DNA of 64,000 nt from an uncultured Armatimonadota bacterium (GTDB taxonomy: Bacteria; Armatimonadota; Fimbriimonadia; Fimbriimonadales; Fimbriimonadaceae), in NCBI GenBank assembly GCA_903927025.1, contig CAIYLG010000013.1, positions 124,001-188,000 on the forward strand. The letters are read 5' to 3'. Every line of letters starts with the position of its first letter. Within the stretch, counting starts at the first letter, position 1. The notes under the pieces are model-generated. The model saw only the letters and a program-made list of their open reading frames with translations. It did no database searches and was not told the origin of the DNA. Made by a program: the position numbers and the translations under genes. Shown here piece after piece: positions 53,485 through 62,260 of this stretch.

Positions 53485-54150
53485 TCATCCCTGCCGACTA
53501 ACCATTTCTGCGATCCAGATTGGGGCGAAGGGTGAAGTGCATCCCTTTGGAGTCGGGTAATCCCTGAAGGCTCCGATTCTCTCGCCCATTTCGAGGGCGC
53601 GGGCACGAAACTCTGGGAAGTTAATGCCGATTTCGGCAAGGCAGTAGTTCATCGTCCACTGCACGACTGTAGGTGCAGCAGGCATTTCTTGATCGAGGCG
53701 ATCCAACAGCCCGGAAAGACTGAGGCCATCAGGCGTCTTGCAGATTCTCTCGGCAGTAAGGCTCCAACCCAGTCGAGCGGTGATCTCATGTGCCGATCTC
53801 ATCCATGGCTCGCGAAGGGCTTCTTTCTGCGAATGCTGCTTGACGACGTAACTGACGAACCAGTCCGCGAGCGGTACGCTTTCGATGCCCGCAACCAACT
53901 CCTCGACGTCGGCAAGGTCTAAGGCCTTTGGCTTCATCAGGAGCGTCGCAACCATTTGGGCGTCAAAATTCCCGCTGTTCCACAAGGTAACAACGAGTTC
54001 CGGGTCCGATCCGATCTCCTTAGCAATCCCGCGCAAATCGCCCATCTTTGCACCGAACTGGGCCTGCGAGACGCCATTTCGCTCGTTGATTTTCCGGCCC
54101 TTCTCAGTCCCAAGGCTCTGGAGCTTTTCCATTACTTCGTCGTAAGTCAT
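53485..54150 (-). CDS. DNA alkylation repair protein (AlkD-like)
   Basis: 221 residues of HEAT-like helical repeats. GAKMGDLRGIAKEIGSDPELVVTLW, NFDAQMVATLLMKP, VPLADWFVSYVVKQH and REPWMRSAHEITARLGW match the AlkD/AlkC-like fold, which lifts alkylated bases such as N3-methyladenine out of DNA. The gene begins 9 bases after the DUF1905 gene on the same strand. TAGAAT lies 6 bases before its ATG and the TAG is the stop codon of the DUF1905 gene, so it may have its own leaderless promoter. Confidence 0.85.
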   Translation of the reverse strand: MTYDEVMEKLQSLGTEKGRKINERNGVSQAQFGAKMGDLRGIAKEIGSDPELVVTLWNSGNFDAQMVATLLMKPKALDLADVEELVAGIESVPLADWFVSYVVKQHSQKEALREPWMRSAHEITARLGWSLTAERICKTPDGLSLSGLLDRLDQEMPAAPTVVQWTMNYCLAEIGINFPEFRARALEMGERIGAFRDYPTPKGCTSPFAPIWIAEMVSRQG

Positions 54151-54159
54151 CTGTAGATT

Positions 54160-54465
54160 CTATCCACTCAACGCTTCGTCACACGCTATCGTTAGGCGGA
54201 CTCCGACTAGGTCTCCGACTCCTACACTCTCAGCCTTCTGGACGAACTTTTTCACCGGGACGAGGTAGCCACCGTTCTTCGGGAATAGAGATGTTTCGTA
54301 ATCCGTTTCGCCGACGGTGACTCGAACAGGGATCACCCCCCAGCCGTAAGTGACTTGAGAAGAAATGGCCTTTATCTCAGCAGACTCTACCGGCGGAACC
54401 GGGACGAACACAAAGGGAGCCGGACCTCGCCACCAAATTGCCTCGCCCACGAACTCCAAAATCAT
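54160..54465 (-). CDS. DUF1905 domain protein
   Basis: 101 residues matching DUF1905 over the whole length: FVGEAIWWRGPAPFVFVPVP, GWGVIPVRVTVGETDYETSL, GGYLVPVKKFVQKAE. The fold is a small beta barrel; the function is unknown. TATAAT stands exactly 6 bases before ATG 54465, a clear leaderless promoter. An AlkD-like gene follows. Confidence 0.88.
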   Translation of the reverse strand: MILEFVGEAIWWRGPAPFVFVPVPPVESAEIKAISSQVTYGWGVIPVRVTVGETDYETSLFPKNGGYLVPVKKFVQKAESVGVGDLVGVRLTIACDEALSG

Positions 54466-54498
54466 TGAACGATTATAACAACGGCCCCGCTCCGCTTG

Positions 54499-55518
54499 TC
54501 ATCGGCGGGCAGCTAGAAGCTTCGCGACGTCTTGTTTTCTGCAGTTTTGTGCGCGAAGCAGGGGTGTGAATCCATTCTTGTCTCGCACTTCAGGGTTTGC
54601 ACCCAGCTTCAAAAGCATCTCTGCGATCTCAAATCGACCATGACGAGCCGCTTCGTGCAGGGGTGTTGAACGGTTGACACCGCCCCCGTGGTCGATGGAC
54701 GCTCCCGCCTGCACCAATTCCCGAACGACGGATGGGCCGTCAACGGGGAACGGTGAACCTGCAGCCCTGTAAAGCGGCGTGTGCCCACCGCGATCGGGCA
54801 CATCAGGGTCGACTCCCAACGATAGGATCAGCCTGACGACAGGAAGGCAGGCGTTGCCAGCCGCAAAGTGAAGCAGTGTTCTTCCACTGAACATTGCTTT
54901 CGCCAAATCTCGCTCATGGTTGATGCTCTCGAGAACGAAATCAATGGGTTGCACCCGGGCCGTTCGCATCATCCGCGCTAGTATCCCGACGAAAACGGCC
55001 GGCTGCAGAGCAAACCGGCGAGCGAGTGCGATGGCTTCGCTGTCGCTTCCGTTTACGAGTTCTTGGATCAATTGATCAAGGGCGCGCTGTCGGCACCATC
55101 GGTCATATAGCTCTGGGTGCTCCGGCGCGGCTTCTTCGCCTCCAACGAGGTATGCCGAGGTAACCCCAAAGAACTGCTCAAGCGCGTGCTGAAGGTCGGG
55201 ATCGCCGACCTTTGAACGAATCGTCTCGCGCATGTGGCGGAGCCATGCCATGCGTTGCCGAGCGCTGATTTCAAAGCGAGCGTGGGATTCTCGGAGACTT
55301 AGCCACCATCGGTACTGTGTCTGGTCTGGGTCCCCATCCAGAAACTGAATCAAAAACGCAGAGAACTCCTCCGTAGCACACCGGAAACTTTTCCCGGGAA
55401 ACAGGGGTTTCAGCACCTCATCGGTCGCGACGCGAGCATAGAAATCGCGGGCAAATTCAAGGCACCCGGATTCCCCTCCCAATATGTCCAGTAAGCACCG
55501 CTCGTCCCTCTTTGGCAT
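54499..55518 (-). CDS. Truncated haemoglobin-ankyrin fusion protein
   Basis: 339 residues from ATG 55518, preceded by GGAG. Residues 1-130 form a truncated globin: LEFARDFYARVATDEVLKPLF, then FSAFLIQFLDGD and WLSLRESHARFEISARQRMAWL, in which His79 is the proximal haem ligand in the usual ESHARF(R/E)I setting of bacterial group II/III globins. After a helical linker (about 135-190), ankyrin repeats run to the end (RTLLHFAAGNACLPVVRLIL, HTPLYRAAG, STPLHEAARHGRFEIAEML, GFTPLLRAQNC). It is soluble. A globin joined to ankyrin repeats could sense O2 or NO and bind a protein partner. Confidence 0.85.
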   Translation of the reverse strand: MPKRDERCLLDILGGESGCLEFARDFYARVATDEVLKPLFPGKSFRCATEEFSAFLIQFLDGDPDQTQYRWWLSLRESHARFEISARQRMAWLRHMRETIRSKVGDPDLQHALEQFFGVTSAYLVGGEEAAPEHPELYDRWCRQRALDQLIQELVNGSDSEAIALARRFALQPAVFVGILARMMRTARVQPIDFVLESINHERDLAKAMFSGRTLLHFAAGNACLPVVRLILSLGVDPDVPDRGGHTPLYRAAGSPFPVDGPSVVRELVQAGASIDHGGGVNRSTPLHEAARHGRFEIAEMLLKLGANPEVRDKNGFTPLLRAQNCRKQDVAKLLAARR

Positions 55519-55607
55519 TGCAGTCTCCATCCCGGGCGATCCCGGCTAATTCGCTAGATTCATTGTAACCGGAAGGTCTTTAAAGAATGGATTAGGTACA
55601 TGGAGCC

Positions 55608-55632
55608 AAATGTCATCCAGCTTTCAGCTTGC
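55608..55632 (+). repeat. Dispersed repeat element A, copy 5
   Basis: Reads AAATGTCATCCAGCTTTCAG. A diverged copy of the element at 12734 and 47422-47729. Confidence 0.4.
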
Positions 55633-55735
55633 CTGTCCAATTGGGCTGGTTGACTGACGGCAGCGGAGGTCGGCATGAACTGTCGTATCGGCTATCTCAC
55701 AGGCATTGCTGAAAGTAACAAGGAGTCCACCTCCT

Positions 55736-57865
55736 TTACTTCCCTGCTTTTCGAATTCGAAACTTCACGCGAAGAGTCCCTCTGATGTGCTCATCTGTAT
55801 TGATATTGGCAACGGTGTCCGCGCTGTATACGGTTGCGGAACCTTCTCCGCTGATCGTGACTGGGAACGTCCATTTGCCGTCTGTGAAAGAGCTTGAGTC
55901 GATTTCGACTCGCTGTCCAGTATCTCCAGTTATCGTCTGAACAACATCGCCAGAGTGATCTCCTCCCTTGAAGTGCTTCGTCCACTTAATGTCGCCAGTG
56001 CCAGCGGCGATGACTGTGGCAATCTTCTTCGTTGCGTCAATCGCGATCATAAAACTGGCAACTTTGCCGCCCGTGTTGAGAATTTTGATGTCCCCGCCGC
56101 CATTCCACGTCTGCTCTACGGTCCCTCCGCTTGTCTGGTCCATCACCCCCCAATGACCCACCGTCGCATCCTTAGGGTCCAGCACGAACGTGGTCCATGG
56201 GTCGACGACGTGCACTCCGGCAAGGGCGGCGACCACCTTCGCTCGCTCTGCCTCAGGAATGTACTTAAGCTGTTCTGCGGTGAGAGTTGTTTGGATATTC
56301 GGTTTGGGAAGTTCGACGACCTGTGCATTCTCCGCATTGAAGAAATGGAAGATCGTTTCGTGGATAACCCCGTTGACGCCTTCTGCGTTGTACTCCAGTG
56401 AAATGTCAGCAGTCGCTTTGGCATTGACCCAGTCTCTGACAACCAAGATGTATTTGGTGCCGGTCTTCAGTTTCATGCCGGCCATGAAATCCGTCAATAC
56501 ACCAAAGGTGCCTTCGCCTCCACCGCGAATGGCCGAAAACGCGCCCATACCGAGTTGCAGGTTTGAATCTGCCGACGGGCGAACAAGCTGAGGAGTTACG
56601 TAAACCAAATACTTCTTGTCCACTGGAGCAGCAAAGTCTTCCGCAATCGCCTGAAACTGCGGTGTGCCCTCGATGGTCACCTTTGCCACTCCTTCAGAGT
56701 CCGTGACAACACGACTGACGTCGCCTTGTCCATCGACCGTTCGAAACGTCTGCTGTGTTGCCAGTGTCGGCGTTCGAAAATCCCAAGCCGTTTCAACTCC
56801 AGCCAAATCACCTTGTGGCATTTCAGGCGAGATGCCCAAGGCGTTAAAGTAGGCGAGATTGCTGTTCATGAAATCTCGAGCTTTGTCCTTGTCATAGTAA
56901 AAGTGAGCCGTGATCGTGCGCTTCTCGCCAGCATCATCGGCATGCCAGGACTTCGTACGAACGAGGGGTGCTCCCGGGGCTTCCATTTCCATATCCCCTC
57001 GCAGGCACGCGTAGCTGGCAACCACCTTGACGACTGCCAAGATCGGATTGAGCTTAGATAAGGCCCCGGTTAGCTTGCCCTCCTCAAGTCCCTCGACCCA
57101 AGCCTCAACTTTGGGCAAGTAGCCTGCAATGCTGACGACATAGCTATTTGTAGCGAAACCCTCCGGGAGCAGGTCAACTGCGGACGTGGCGGTACCGCTC
57201 AGAATGTCGGGAACAGACTGTTGAAGCGTCTCAAGTGCATGGCGGCCGGCAAGCCTCTTGCGAAGGGGAATCTCCAACTCTTCCGTCATCACTCGCATGA
57301 CGAGGAAGGATTGGATTGCATCTAAGCTGGTGGCGTCCGAAATGGTGATGTCGTTCACATTCGCGTGGGCGTTGCCCAAGTCCCGAATGAAGGAAGTGAT
57401 CAGTCTGGTCTCACGATTAGCCGATGTTCGGCCGTCCTGGAGCCAACCGTAAACATACGGCTTGCAAGAAGTTGTCAGACCAATACTCTTCGCCAATTTA
57501 TCTAGGCTGGCTACCAGATCGGCAAGGTTGGTCCACTGACCACCATGATAGAGATCTGAGAATTCGCGCATCTCCGATTCCGATACATAGAGATTGTTGT
57601 TCGGGTCCGTGCTCGCTGCAAGAGATGCCGCAGCGCCATGGCTGGTGAAGAAAGAATCTGGCTGAACCTTGAACCCGCAAATCTTGACAGCCTCAGAGAG
57701 GAGCTCGTCTCCATGTTCGCGTCGATCCTGCAGTCGAGTTGTCAGGATTGATAGCCGCTGAAGCTTCTCCGTATCATCTGGCGCTTGCGGCGAAGCCTTT
57801 GCTCCCCCCACAAGTGCGGCACACAAAGTTAAACCAACAGCAAAACTACTTGAGCGAAAACTCAT
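55736..57865 (-). CDS. Large secreted protein of unknown family
   Basis: 709 residues from ATG 57865, signal peptide ending GGAKA. TAATGT sits 7 bases before this ATG, so ATG 57901 in the ORF is unlikely. The first half is mostly helical (NLADLVASLDKLAKSIG, FLVMRVMTEELEIPLRKRL), the second half beta-rich (LVRPSADSNLQLGMGAF, VNAKATADISLEYNAEG, VHVVDPWTTFVLDPKDAT). No recognised domain, no membrane segment. It may be a surface or envelope protein. Confidence 0.7.
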   Translation of the reverse strand: MSFRSSSFAVGLTLCAALVGGAKASPQAPDDTEKLQRLSILTTRLQDRREHGDELLSEAVKICGFKVQPDSFFTSHGAAASLAASTDPNNNLYVSESEMREFSDLYHGGQWTNLADLVASLDKLAKSIGLTTSCKPYVYGWLQDGRTSANRETRLITSFIRDLGNAHANVNDITISDATSLDAIQSFLVMRVMTEELEIPLRKRLAGRHALETLQQSVPDILSGTATSAVDLLPEGFATNSYVVSIAGYLPKVEAWVEGLEEGKLTGALSKLNPILAVVKVVASYACLRGDMEMEAPGAPLVRTKSWHADDAGEKRTITAHFYYDKDKARDFMNSNLAYFNALGISPEMPQGDLAGVETAWDFRTPTLATQQTFRTVDGQGDVSRVVTDSEGVAKVTIEGTPQFQAIAEDFAAPVDKKYLVYVTPQLVRPSADSNLQLGMGAFSAIRGGGEGTFGVLTDFMAGMKLKTGTKYILVVRDWVNAKATADISLEYNAEGVNGVIHETIFHFFNAENAQVVELPKPNIQTTLTAEQLKYIPEAERAKVVAALAGVHVVDPWTTFVLDPKDATVGHWGVMDQTSGGTVEQTWNGGGDIKILNTGGKVASFMIAIDATKKIATVIAAGTGDIKWTKHFKGGDHSGDVVQTITGDTGQRVEIDSSSFTDGKWTFPVTISGEGSATVYSADTVANINTDEHIRGTLRVKFRIRKAGK

Positions 57866-58227
57866 GCGAAGCACATTACCCCCTGATCCTGAGTCAATCA
57901 CGCCGGCACGGACTTTTCGCGCAGGGGTGTGACACGGTACCCCTCGGGCACCTAGAGCTTGAACGAGGTTCCAGAGCTGAATCTATCAGCCACCTCGGGG
58001 AATTGAACATCAACAATCTCGCGTGGACGGTGCCGATGGAACTCACTCGAATCGTGACGCTTTTCGAAATACATTCTGGCCCCCGCTAAAATCCGGGGTT
58101 AACCGTTTGGAATCGCCAAGGTCGCGACGAGTTCAAATGAATGGCTGTAGTAGTAGGTCGCGAGTCGCTCCGGTCCACCGTGACGCCAAGGCAGACCTTG
58201 CGAATTTGTCCCACGCTCCAGGTATCT
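57866..58227. other. Divergent intergenic region
   Basis: 362 bases between the unknown secreted protein gene (minus) and the serine hydrolase gene (plus). It contains the TAATGT box of the minus-strand gene (57873-57878) and a small CCCCG/CGGGG hairpin. Nothing else is visible. Confidence 0.5.
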
Positions 58228-59325
58228 ATGCTCACACCACTGTTGCTCGGTCATTTGCTCTTCCTACCCACCCAGGCGCCTGTTGCGACCGCTTGGAACA
58301 GTGCTGTTCAACACGGTTTTACTGGTGGAGGCATTGTTGTGTCCGGTGGGAAGATACTATTCTCCGGCCTCGCCAACGGCGCAGCTCCGAAAGAATTTCG
58401 CATTTTACGAAATACGCATTTTCCTGTCTGCAGCGTCACCAAAGCGATGACAACTCAGATCGTATTCAGCCTGGTTCAGGAAGGCAAACTGTCTGTCTCT
58501 GGGAAAGTTGGAGACTACTTGCCGTGGGCACCGCCGTTCACGGCTCAGATCTCGCTCTCTCAGCTGCTCACTCATACCAGTGGGATTCGGAATATGGACA
58601 CAGTATTGGGTCCAGATGAGGATGGGGTTGGAAAGATCTACCGCTCTTTCGATTCCTCATTTGAACCGCTGAAAGTTAGAGTCCTGAAGTTCCTTGGGGA
58701 TAAGCTGGTCGCTGAACCGGGATCGAAGTACGACTACAACAACACCGACTTCATCTTGTTGCAGGCGATTGCCGAAGAAGCGACAAAGAGTTCGTTCCAA
58801 ACTCTTCTCCAAGATCGAGTCTTCCGGCCTGCCGGAATGCGCAATTCCTTTTTGGCGGAATGGAATCGTCCTCAGTCATGTGTCGACTGCTTTAGCACTA
58901 CCAACGGCAAAAGCATCCAACTGGCTCCGTTCAACATGGCGATGTACGGTGGCTCTGCCGGAGTCATTTCCACTCCCGATGACATCGCCAAGTGGATCAA
59001 GTTCACCCTCACCCAACCTGGCGGGAAGAGCCTTCTCGTCTCAGGCAGTCAGTTCGGCGGCTTTCAAGGCTTTGGTGGATATGCCTACAAGAGCAAAGCG
59101 ATTTCTAAACTTCTCGGCACCGACAGGAATGAGGACGTCTTCGAAAGGCCTGGTGCCGTCAACGGCTATTCGCTTCAAATCAGCTTTCTCCCAGAAAGGA
59201 ACATTGCAGTTGCTGTGTTCTCCAACCGTGAGGGCATTCAATTGGGGAGCGTATTTGAAGGAAAGGGTCTTACCGTCGACCTATTGGTCGCCGCTAGCCG
59301 AAGCCTGGGTGCAGCCGCCAAGTAA
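58228..59325 (+). CDS. Serine hydrolase, beta-lactamase/PBP4-like, secreted
   Basis: 365 residues from ATG 58228 (MLTPLLLGHLLFLPTQAP, signal peptide). The family motifs are all visible: VCSVTKAM (Ser69-x-x-Lys72), KYDYNNTDF (Tyr-x-Asn), SQLLTHTSGI and a late PGAVNGYSLQI in place of the KTG/HxG motif. This is the beta-lactamase-related class C or EstB-type esterase group, which includes D-aminopeptidases and lipolytic enzymes. Its true substrate is unknown. It converges with the hypothetical gene at 59344 with an 18-base gap. Confidence 0.87.
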   Translation: MLTPLLLGHLLFLPTQAPVATAWNSAVQHGFTGGGIVVSGGKILFSGLANGAAPKEFRILRNTHFPVCSVTKAMTTQIVFSLVQEGKLSVSGKVGDYLPWAPPFTAQISLSQLLTHTSGIRNMDTVLGPDEDGVGKIYRSFDSSFEPLKVRVLKFLGDKLVAEPGSKYDYNNTDFILLQAIAEEATKSSFQTLLQDRVFRPAGMRNSFLAEWNRPQSCVDCFSTTNGKSIQLAPFNMAMYGGSAGVISTPDDIAKWIKFTLTQPGGKSLLVSGSQFGGFQGFGGYAYKSKAISKLLGTDRNEDVFERPGAVNGYSLQISFLPERNIAVAVFSNREGIQLGSVFEGKGLTVDLLVAASRSLGAAAK

Positions 59326-59343
59326 TTCTCACAAGCATTTCGA

Positions 59344-60039
59344 TTACCACTCACCCGCCCAGTCCGGAGGCGCTATGGGCTCGAAGGCGGTCTCCGTGCA
59401 GTCAAGAATCAATTCGCCGTCTGCGTAAACACCCCAACCGCGGATCGTGATCTTCCTTCCGCAAGCATCCAACCCGACCCAATTCCGGACGCTCTGAGGT
59501 GGTCCATCTTGATAGGCATTCAGTTCGGACATCCAGGCCTTCGAGCACCGGGCCCGCGTGACTTCGCTGTATTCCTGCGTGTCATGAAGCATCTCGACCT
59601 TCACCAGTCGGAGGGGACAGCCCGGTGTCATTCGCTCTGCAATGCGCTTTCCGTACGAATTCTCATTCGCTTTGGAATATCCGAATAGCACGAGTTTGCG
59701 ACCGAGGAAGACGAAGCCTCGCCAGCTGAAGTTGACGACGTTTCGGATCCAGAGCGCCTGAAAGTACGGCGGACGACAGATCGCAACATAGAACTGCCCC
59801 TTACTTTCCGCCTCAGCATAGTATCCGCAGTATCGGCCATTCGGAGAGATGTCCAAAAGCTCGATTCTGGCCTTCACCTTCTGAGTGCCGATGATCTCAA
59901 GCGTTTTCACATCCCAAGACCACATCTGACTATGGCGAAGCGAGTACGACGCAACCGCGACCCCTACCCGTGAGGATGGACATACGGCCACCATCACCGA
60001 ATTTGATCCGGGCCGTTTGGGCTTTGGTTGGACTCCCAT
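59344..60039 (-). CDS. Hypothetical protein, family shared with 11179-11796
   Basis: 231 residues, no signal peptide. Paralog of the 11179 protein (shared SPNGRYCGYYAE, VAICRPPYF, GLDACGRKITIRGWGVYADG, AFEPIAPPDWAG). An N-terminal extension (VMVAVCPSSRVGVAVASYSLR) could be another blade. The repeated R/K-Y/W, W-rich strands hint at a beta propeller of unknown family. TAATCT lies 7 bases before the ATG, a leaderless pattern. Confidence 0.7.
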   Translation of the reverse strand: MGVQPKPKRPGSNSVMVAVCPSSRVGVAVASYSLRHSQMWSWDVKTLEIIGTQKVKARIELLDISPNGRYCGYYAEAESKGQFYVAICRPPYFQALWIRNVVNFSWRGFVFLGRKLVLFGYSKANENSYGKRIAERMTPGCPLRLVKVEMLHDTQEYSEVTRARCSKAWMSELNAYQDGPPQSVRNWVGLDACGRKITIRGWGVYADGELILDCTETAFEPIAPPDWAGEW

Positions 60040-60276
60040 CGTTGCAAGATTACGCGATTAGGTGGTCAATCCTCCAACGTTTTGTGGAATCTGCATTCCA
60101 GCGCCCGGGATCGATATATCCACGCCCATTGGGCCGGCTTGCCGACTTGAGCTTCAGCGCGGGAGATGCGCTTCGGCATCTTCAAGCCTCAAAGGTGTGC
60201 ACTAAATCATCACACCGCAGGTCGGGTGAATCCAGCGCTCCATTTGATTGGTAGAATCCCGGCAGGTTGCTTCCTC

Positions 60277-60837
60277 ATGACTGATTTCACCACCAAACCT
60301 TTGACCGAGGCCACTTGGCCGGACTTTGCGGCGCTTGTTGAAAAGCACAACGGAATTTGGGGTGGGTGCTGGTGTATTGGGTTCCATCAGAAGCCGGGTG
60401 GCGACCACCGAGCTCAGAAGGAGTGCCGGGTTCGAGAGGGGCGTGCTCATGCTTCGCTGGTTTATGAGGGTGATGCGGCCGTTGGCTGGTGCCAATTTGG
60501 CTCGCCGGAAGAGTTGCCCAGGATCAAGCATCGGAAGCGGTATGAGAGTGACCTTGAAAGGCTCCCCGACTGGCGGATCACCTGCTTCTTTGTGGACAAA
60601 GAGTATCGCGGAAAAGGAGTGACCTCGGCTGCCCTAGCCGGCGCACTTGAGCAGATCAGCGCTCTCGGCGGAGGACTCGTCGAAAGCTATCCGGAGGACG
60701 CTGAGGGACGAAAGACCGCTGGTGCCTTTCTTTACAACGGCACCGTTTCCATTTTTGAACGACAGGGTTTTGAGCGCATCCGACAAATTGGAATGCACCA
60801 CTGGGTCGTCCAAAAGACGATCGGACCACAAAGCTGA
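60277..60837 (+). CDS. GNAT family N-acetyltransferase
   Basis: 186 residues from ATG 60277. Acetyl-CoA motif A is VDKEYRGKGVTSAALAGAL, with the end block SIFERQGFERIRQIGMHHWVVQK. An N-terminal variant GGCWCIGFHQKPGGDHRAQKE is Cys-rich and is also found in other Armatimonadota and actinobacterial GNATs. Cytoplasmic; substrate unknown. TAGAAT lies 21 bases before the ATG. Confidence 0.85.
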   Translation: MTDFTTKPLTEATWPDFAALVEKHNGIWGGCWCIGFHQKPGGDHRAQKECRVREGRAHASLVYEGDAAVGWCQFGSPEELPRIKHRKRYESDLERLPDWRITCFFVDKEYRGKGVTSAALAGALEQISALGGGLVESYPEDAEGRKTAGAFLYNGTVSIFERQGFERIRQIGMHHWVVQKTIGPQS

Positions 60838-60921
60838 CAGACACAGAATGCAACGACTCCCAGGCTCAGAGAATGGGAGCCTGAGAATTGTTCCTTCAAG
60901 AGCTCACATTCCTGAGCTTAA

Positions 60922-61107
60922 CTATCGCTGGACATTGCCACCCCTGGTCCGGGCTCCAGGATGCTGGTGCTGGACCTGAGTTTGCACGGTCCCCGAAGGT
61001 TGAGACTGCCTGACAAAGTAGGCGATGACAAAAACCAATGAACCGATGATCAAGCCAATAGAGGAGATGAACATCGCCGAATTTCTTCTTTGACGAGCCT
61101 TACTCAT
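60922..61107 (-). CDS. Small single-pass membrane protein
   Basis: 61 residues from ATG 61107: MSKARQRRNSAMFISSIGLI then IGSLVFVIAYF as membrane segment, with a Gln/His/Gly-rich tail. Its start codon overlaps the stop of the H-X9-DG pseudopilin gene (ATGAGTAA), so the two are translationally coupled. Probably an assembly partner or anchor; no family recognised. Confidence 0.65.
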   Translation of the reverse strand: MSKARQRRNSAMFISSIGLIIGSLVFVIAYFVRQSQPSGTVQTQVQHQHPGARTRGGNVQR

Positions 61108-61846
61108 TTGAAGGAAGGTTGTCGATATTGTGCATTCCCTTGTTCGCAACATCGGTGGCGGCCAAGGTCCTGTCCAGCGTCTGCGTGAACTTGAACCACT
61201 TCGCGTGACCATCGACAAAGCCATAGTTGTTTCCACCGGTATGTCGACCGATGTTCAATGGATCGGGAACCTGACTGTCCGCGTTGACATCCCCAATCTG
61301 ATAGCCGCTTCCATCCAGATAGCCTCGCTCCCAGTTGTTGTCTGGCGCAGATGCCCAAGGGTGATAGTCGAAAAACGCAATCCCAGCGTGGCGCTCTCCA
61401 ATGACAATTTGCTCTGAGGGCCGAGAAAACATTCCGAGGTTCGCCCCGTGGGCGAAGAATCCGTTGATCAGGTAGTCCGTCCGGTAGGTGCTCCAATCTG
61501 AGAGAGTGACCGGATAGGGAAAGAGTGTCGGAGTGTCGTTAACGACCGGATCCCTAAAGATCTCCCCTGACTTAATGTATGGCTGAAGAGGCTGGTACCA
61601 GGTGTAAAGGTTTGCGATCGTCTCGGGAGGTGCCAAATCGTGGTGGGTTCGGCAGGTGCAGTCGTCAAAGTCGTTGGCATACATCAGAACGGCAACCATG
61701 ATTTGCTTCTGGTTGGAAAGGTCCACCGTCTTCTTTGCGGCGGCTTTGGCCTGTGCGAAAACCGGAAAAAGAATCGCCGCAAGGATGGCAATGATTGCGA
61801 TCACGACGAGAAGTTCGATGAGAGTAAAGGCACGGGTTTGCTTCAT
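61100..61846 (-). CDS. Prepilin-type protein with H-X9-DG C-terminal motif
   Basis: 248 residues. The N terminus TRAFTLIELLVVIAIIAILA is a type II secretion/pilin processing signal, cut before Phe. The C-terminal part contains RHTGGNNYGFVDGHAKW, the H-X9-DG motif of a family found mostly in Planctomycetes, Verrucomicrobia and Armatimonadota. Such pseudopilins may build short surface structures. No assembly ATPase or peptidase is near, so processing depends on genes elsewhere. A small membrane protein overlaps its 3' end. Confidence 0.92.
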   Translation of the reverse strand: MKQTRAFTLIELLVVIAIIAILAAILFPVFAQAKAAAKKTVDLSNQKQIMVAVLMYANDFDDCTCRTHHDLAPPETIANLYTWYQPLQPYIKSGEIFRDPVVNDTPTLFPYPVTLSDWSTYRTDYLINGFFAHGANLGMFSRPSEQIVIGERHAGIAFFDYHPWASAPDNNWERGYLDGSGYQIGDVNADSQVPDPLNIGRHTGGNNYGFVDGHAKWFKFTQTLDRTLAATDVANKGMHNIDNLPSNE

Positions 61847-61954
61847 GAGGTTCCATCTTGCCGACTACAGCACGTCGGCAATGCCATCATACAATACCCA
61901 TAGGGGGTATAGGCATAAGGATTCTATCATTAGCTAAATCTTGGGGCAGAAGAA

Positions 61955-62158
61955 GTGATCACAGAAGTTAAACGAATCCACGAAGAAGCGAAGGCTGCCG
62001 TCCTAAGGATTGATCGAAACAGCGAAGATCCAATCATCGGCAGCGAGAAGGCGACTTGGGGTTCGTATTTGCGGTACCTGGGATTTCATGCCGCCTACCA
62101 CGCGGGCCGGGCCTACCCCGTTCGGCACCTGTTGGGTCACACGACCCCAGACAACTGA
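61955..62158 (+). pseudogene. DinB family protein remnant
   Basis: 67 codons from a GTG. Only the last part of a DinB protein is visible: GSYLRYLGFHAAYHAGRAYP and VRHLLGHTTPDN, equivalent to the third helix with its paired His (HAAYH). The region encoding the first helices is missing and an in-frame stop (TAG) lies 24 bases upstream. It is probably a degraded gene. An intact paralog begins at 63694. Confidence 0.6.
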
Positions 62159-62260
62159 ATGGTTTGCGCGGAGCAGCCAGGATCGGCCCTAGCAGGTGCG
62201 AGTCTTAAGTCCCATGTTCAGGCTCGTGCAATTCCATGCATTATGGTAACGTTCCCGGTC

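Noticed and set aside
61955-62158. Complete small DinB gene
   Set aside because: Only the part equivalent to the last helices is present and a stop lies just upstream in frame.
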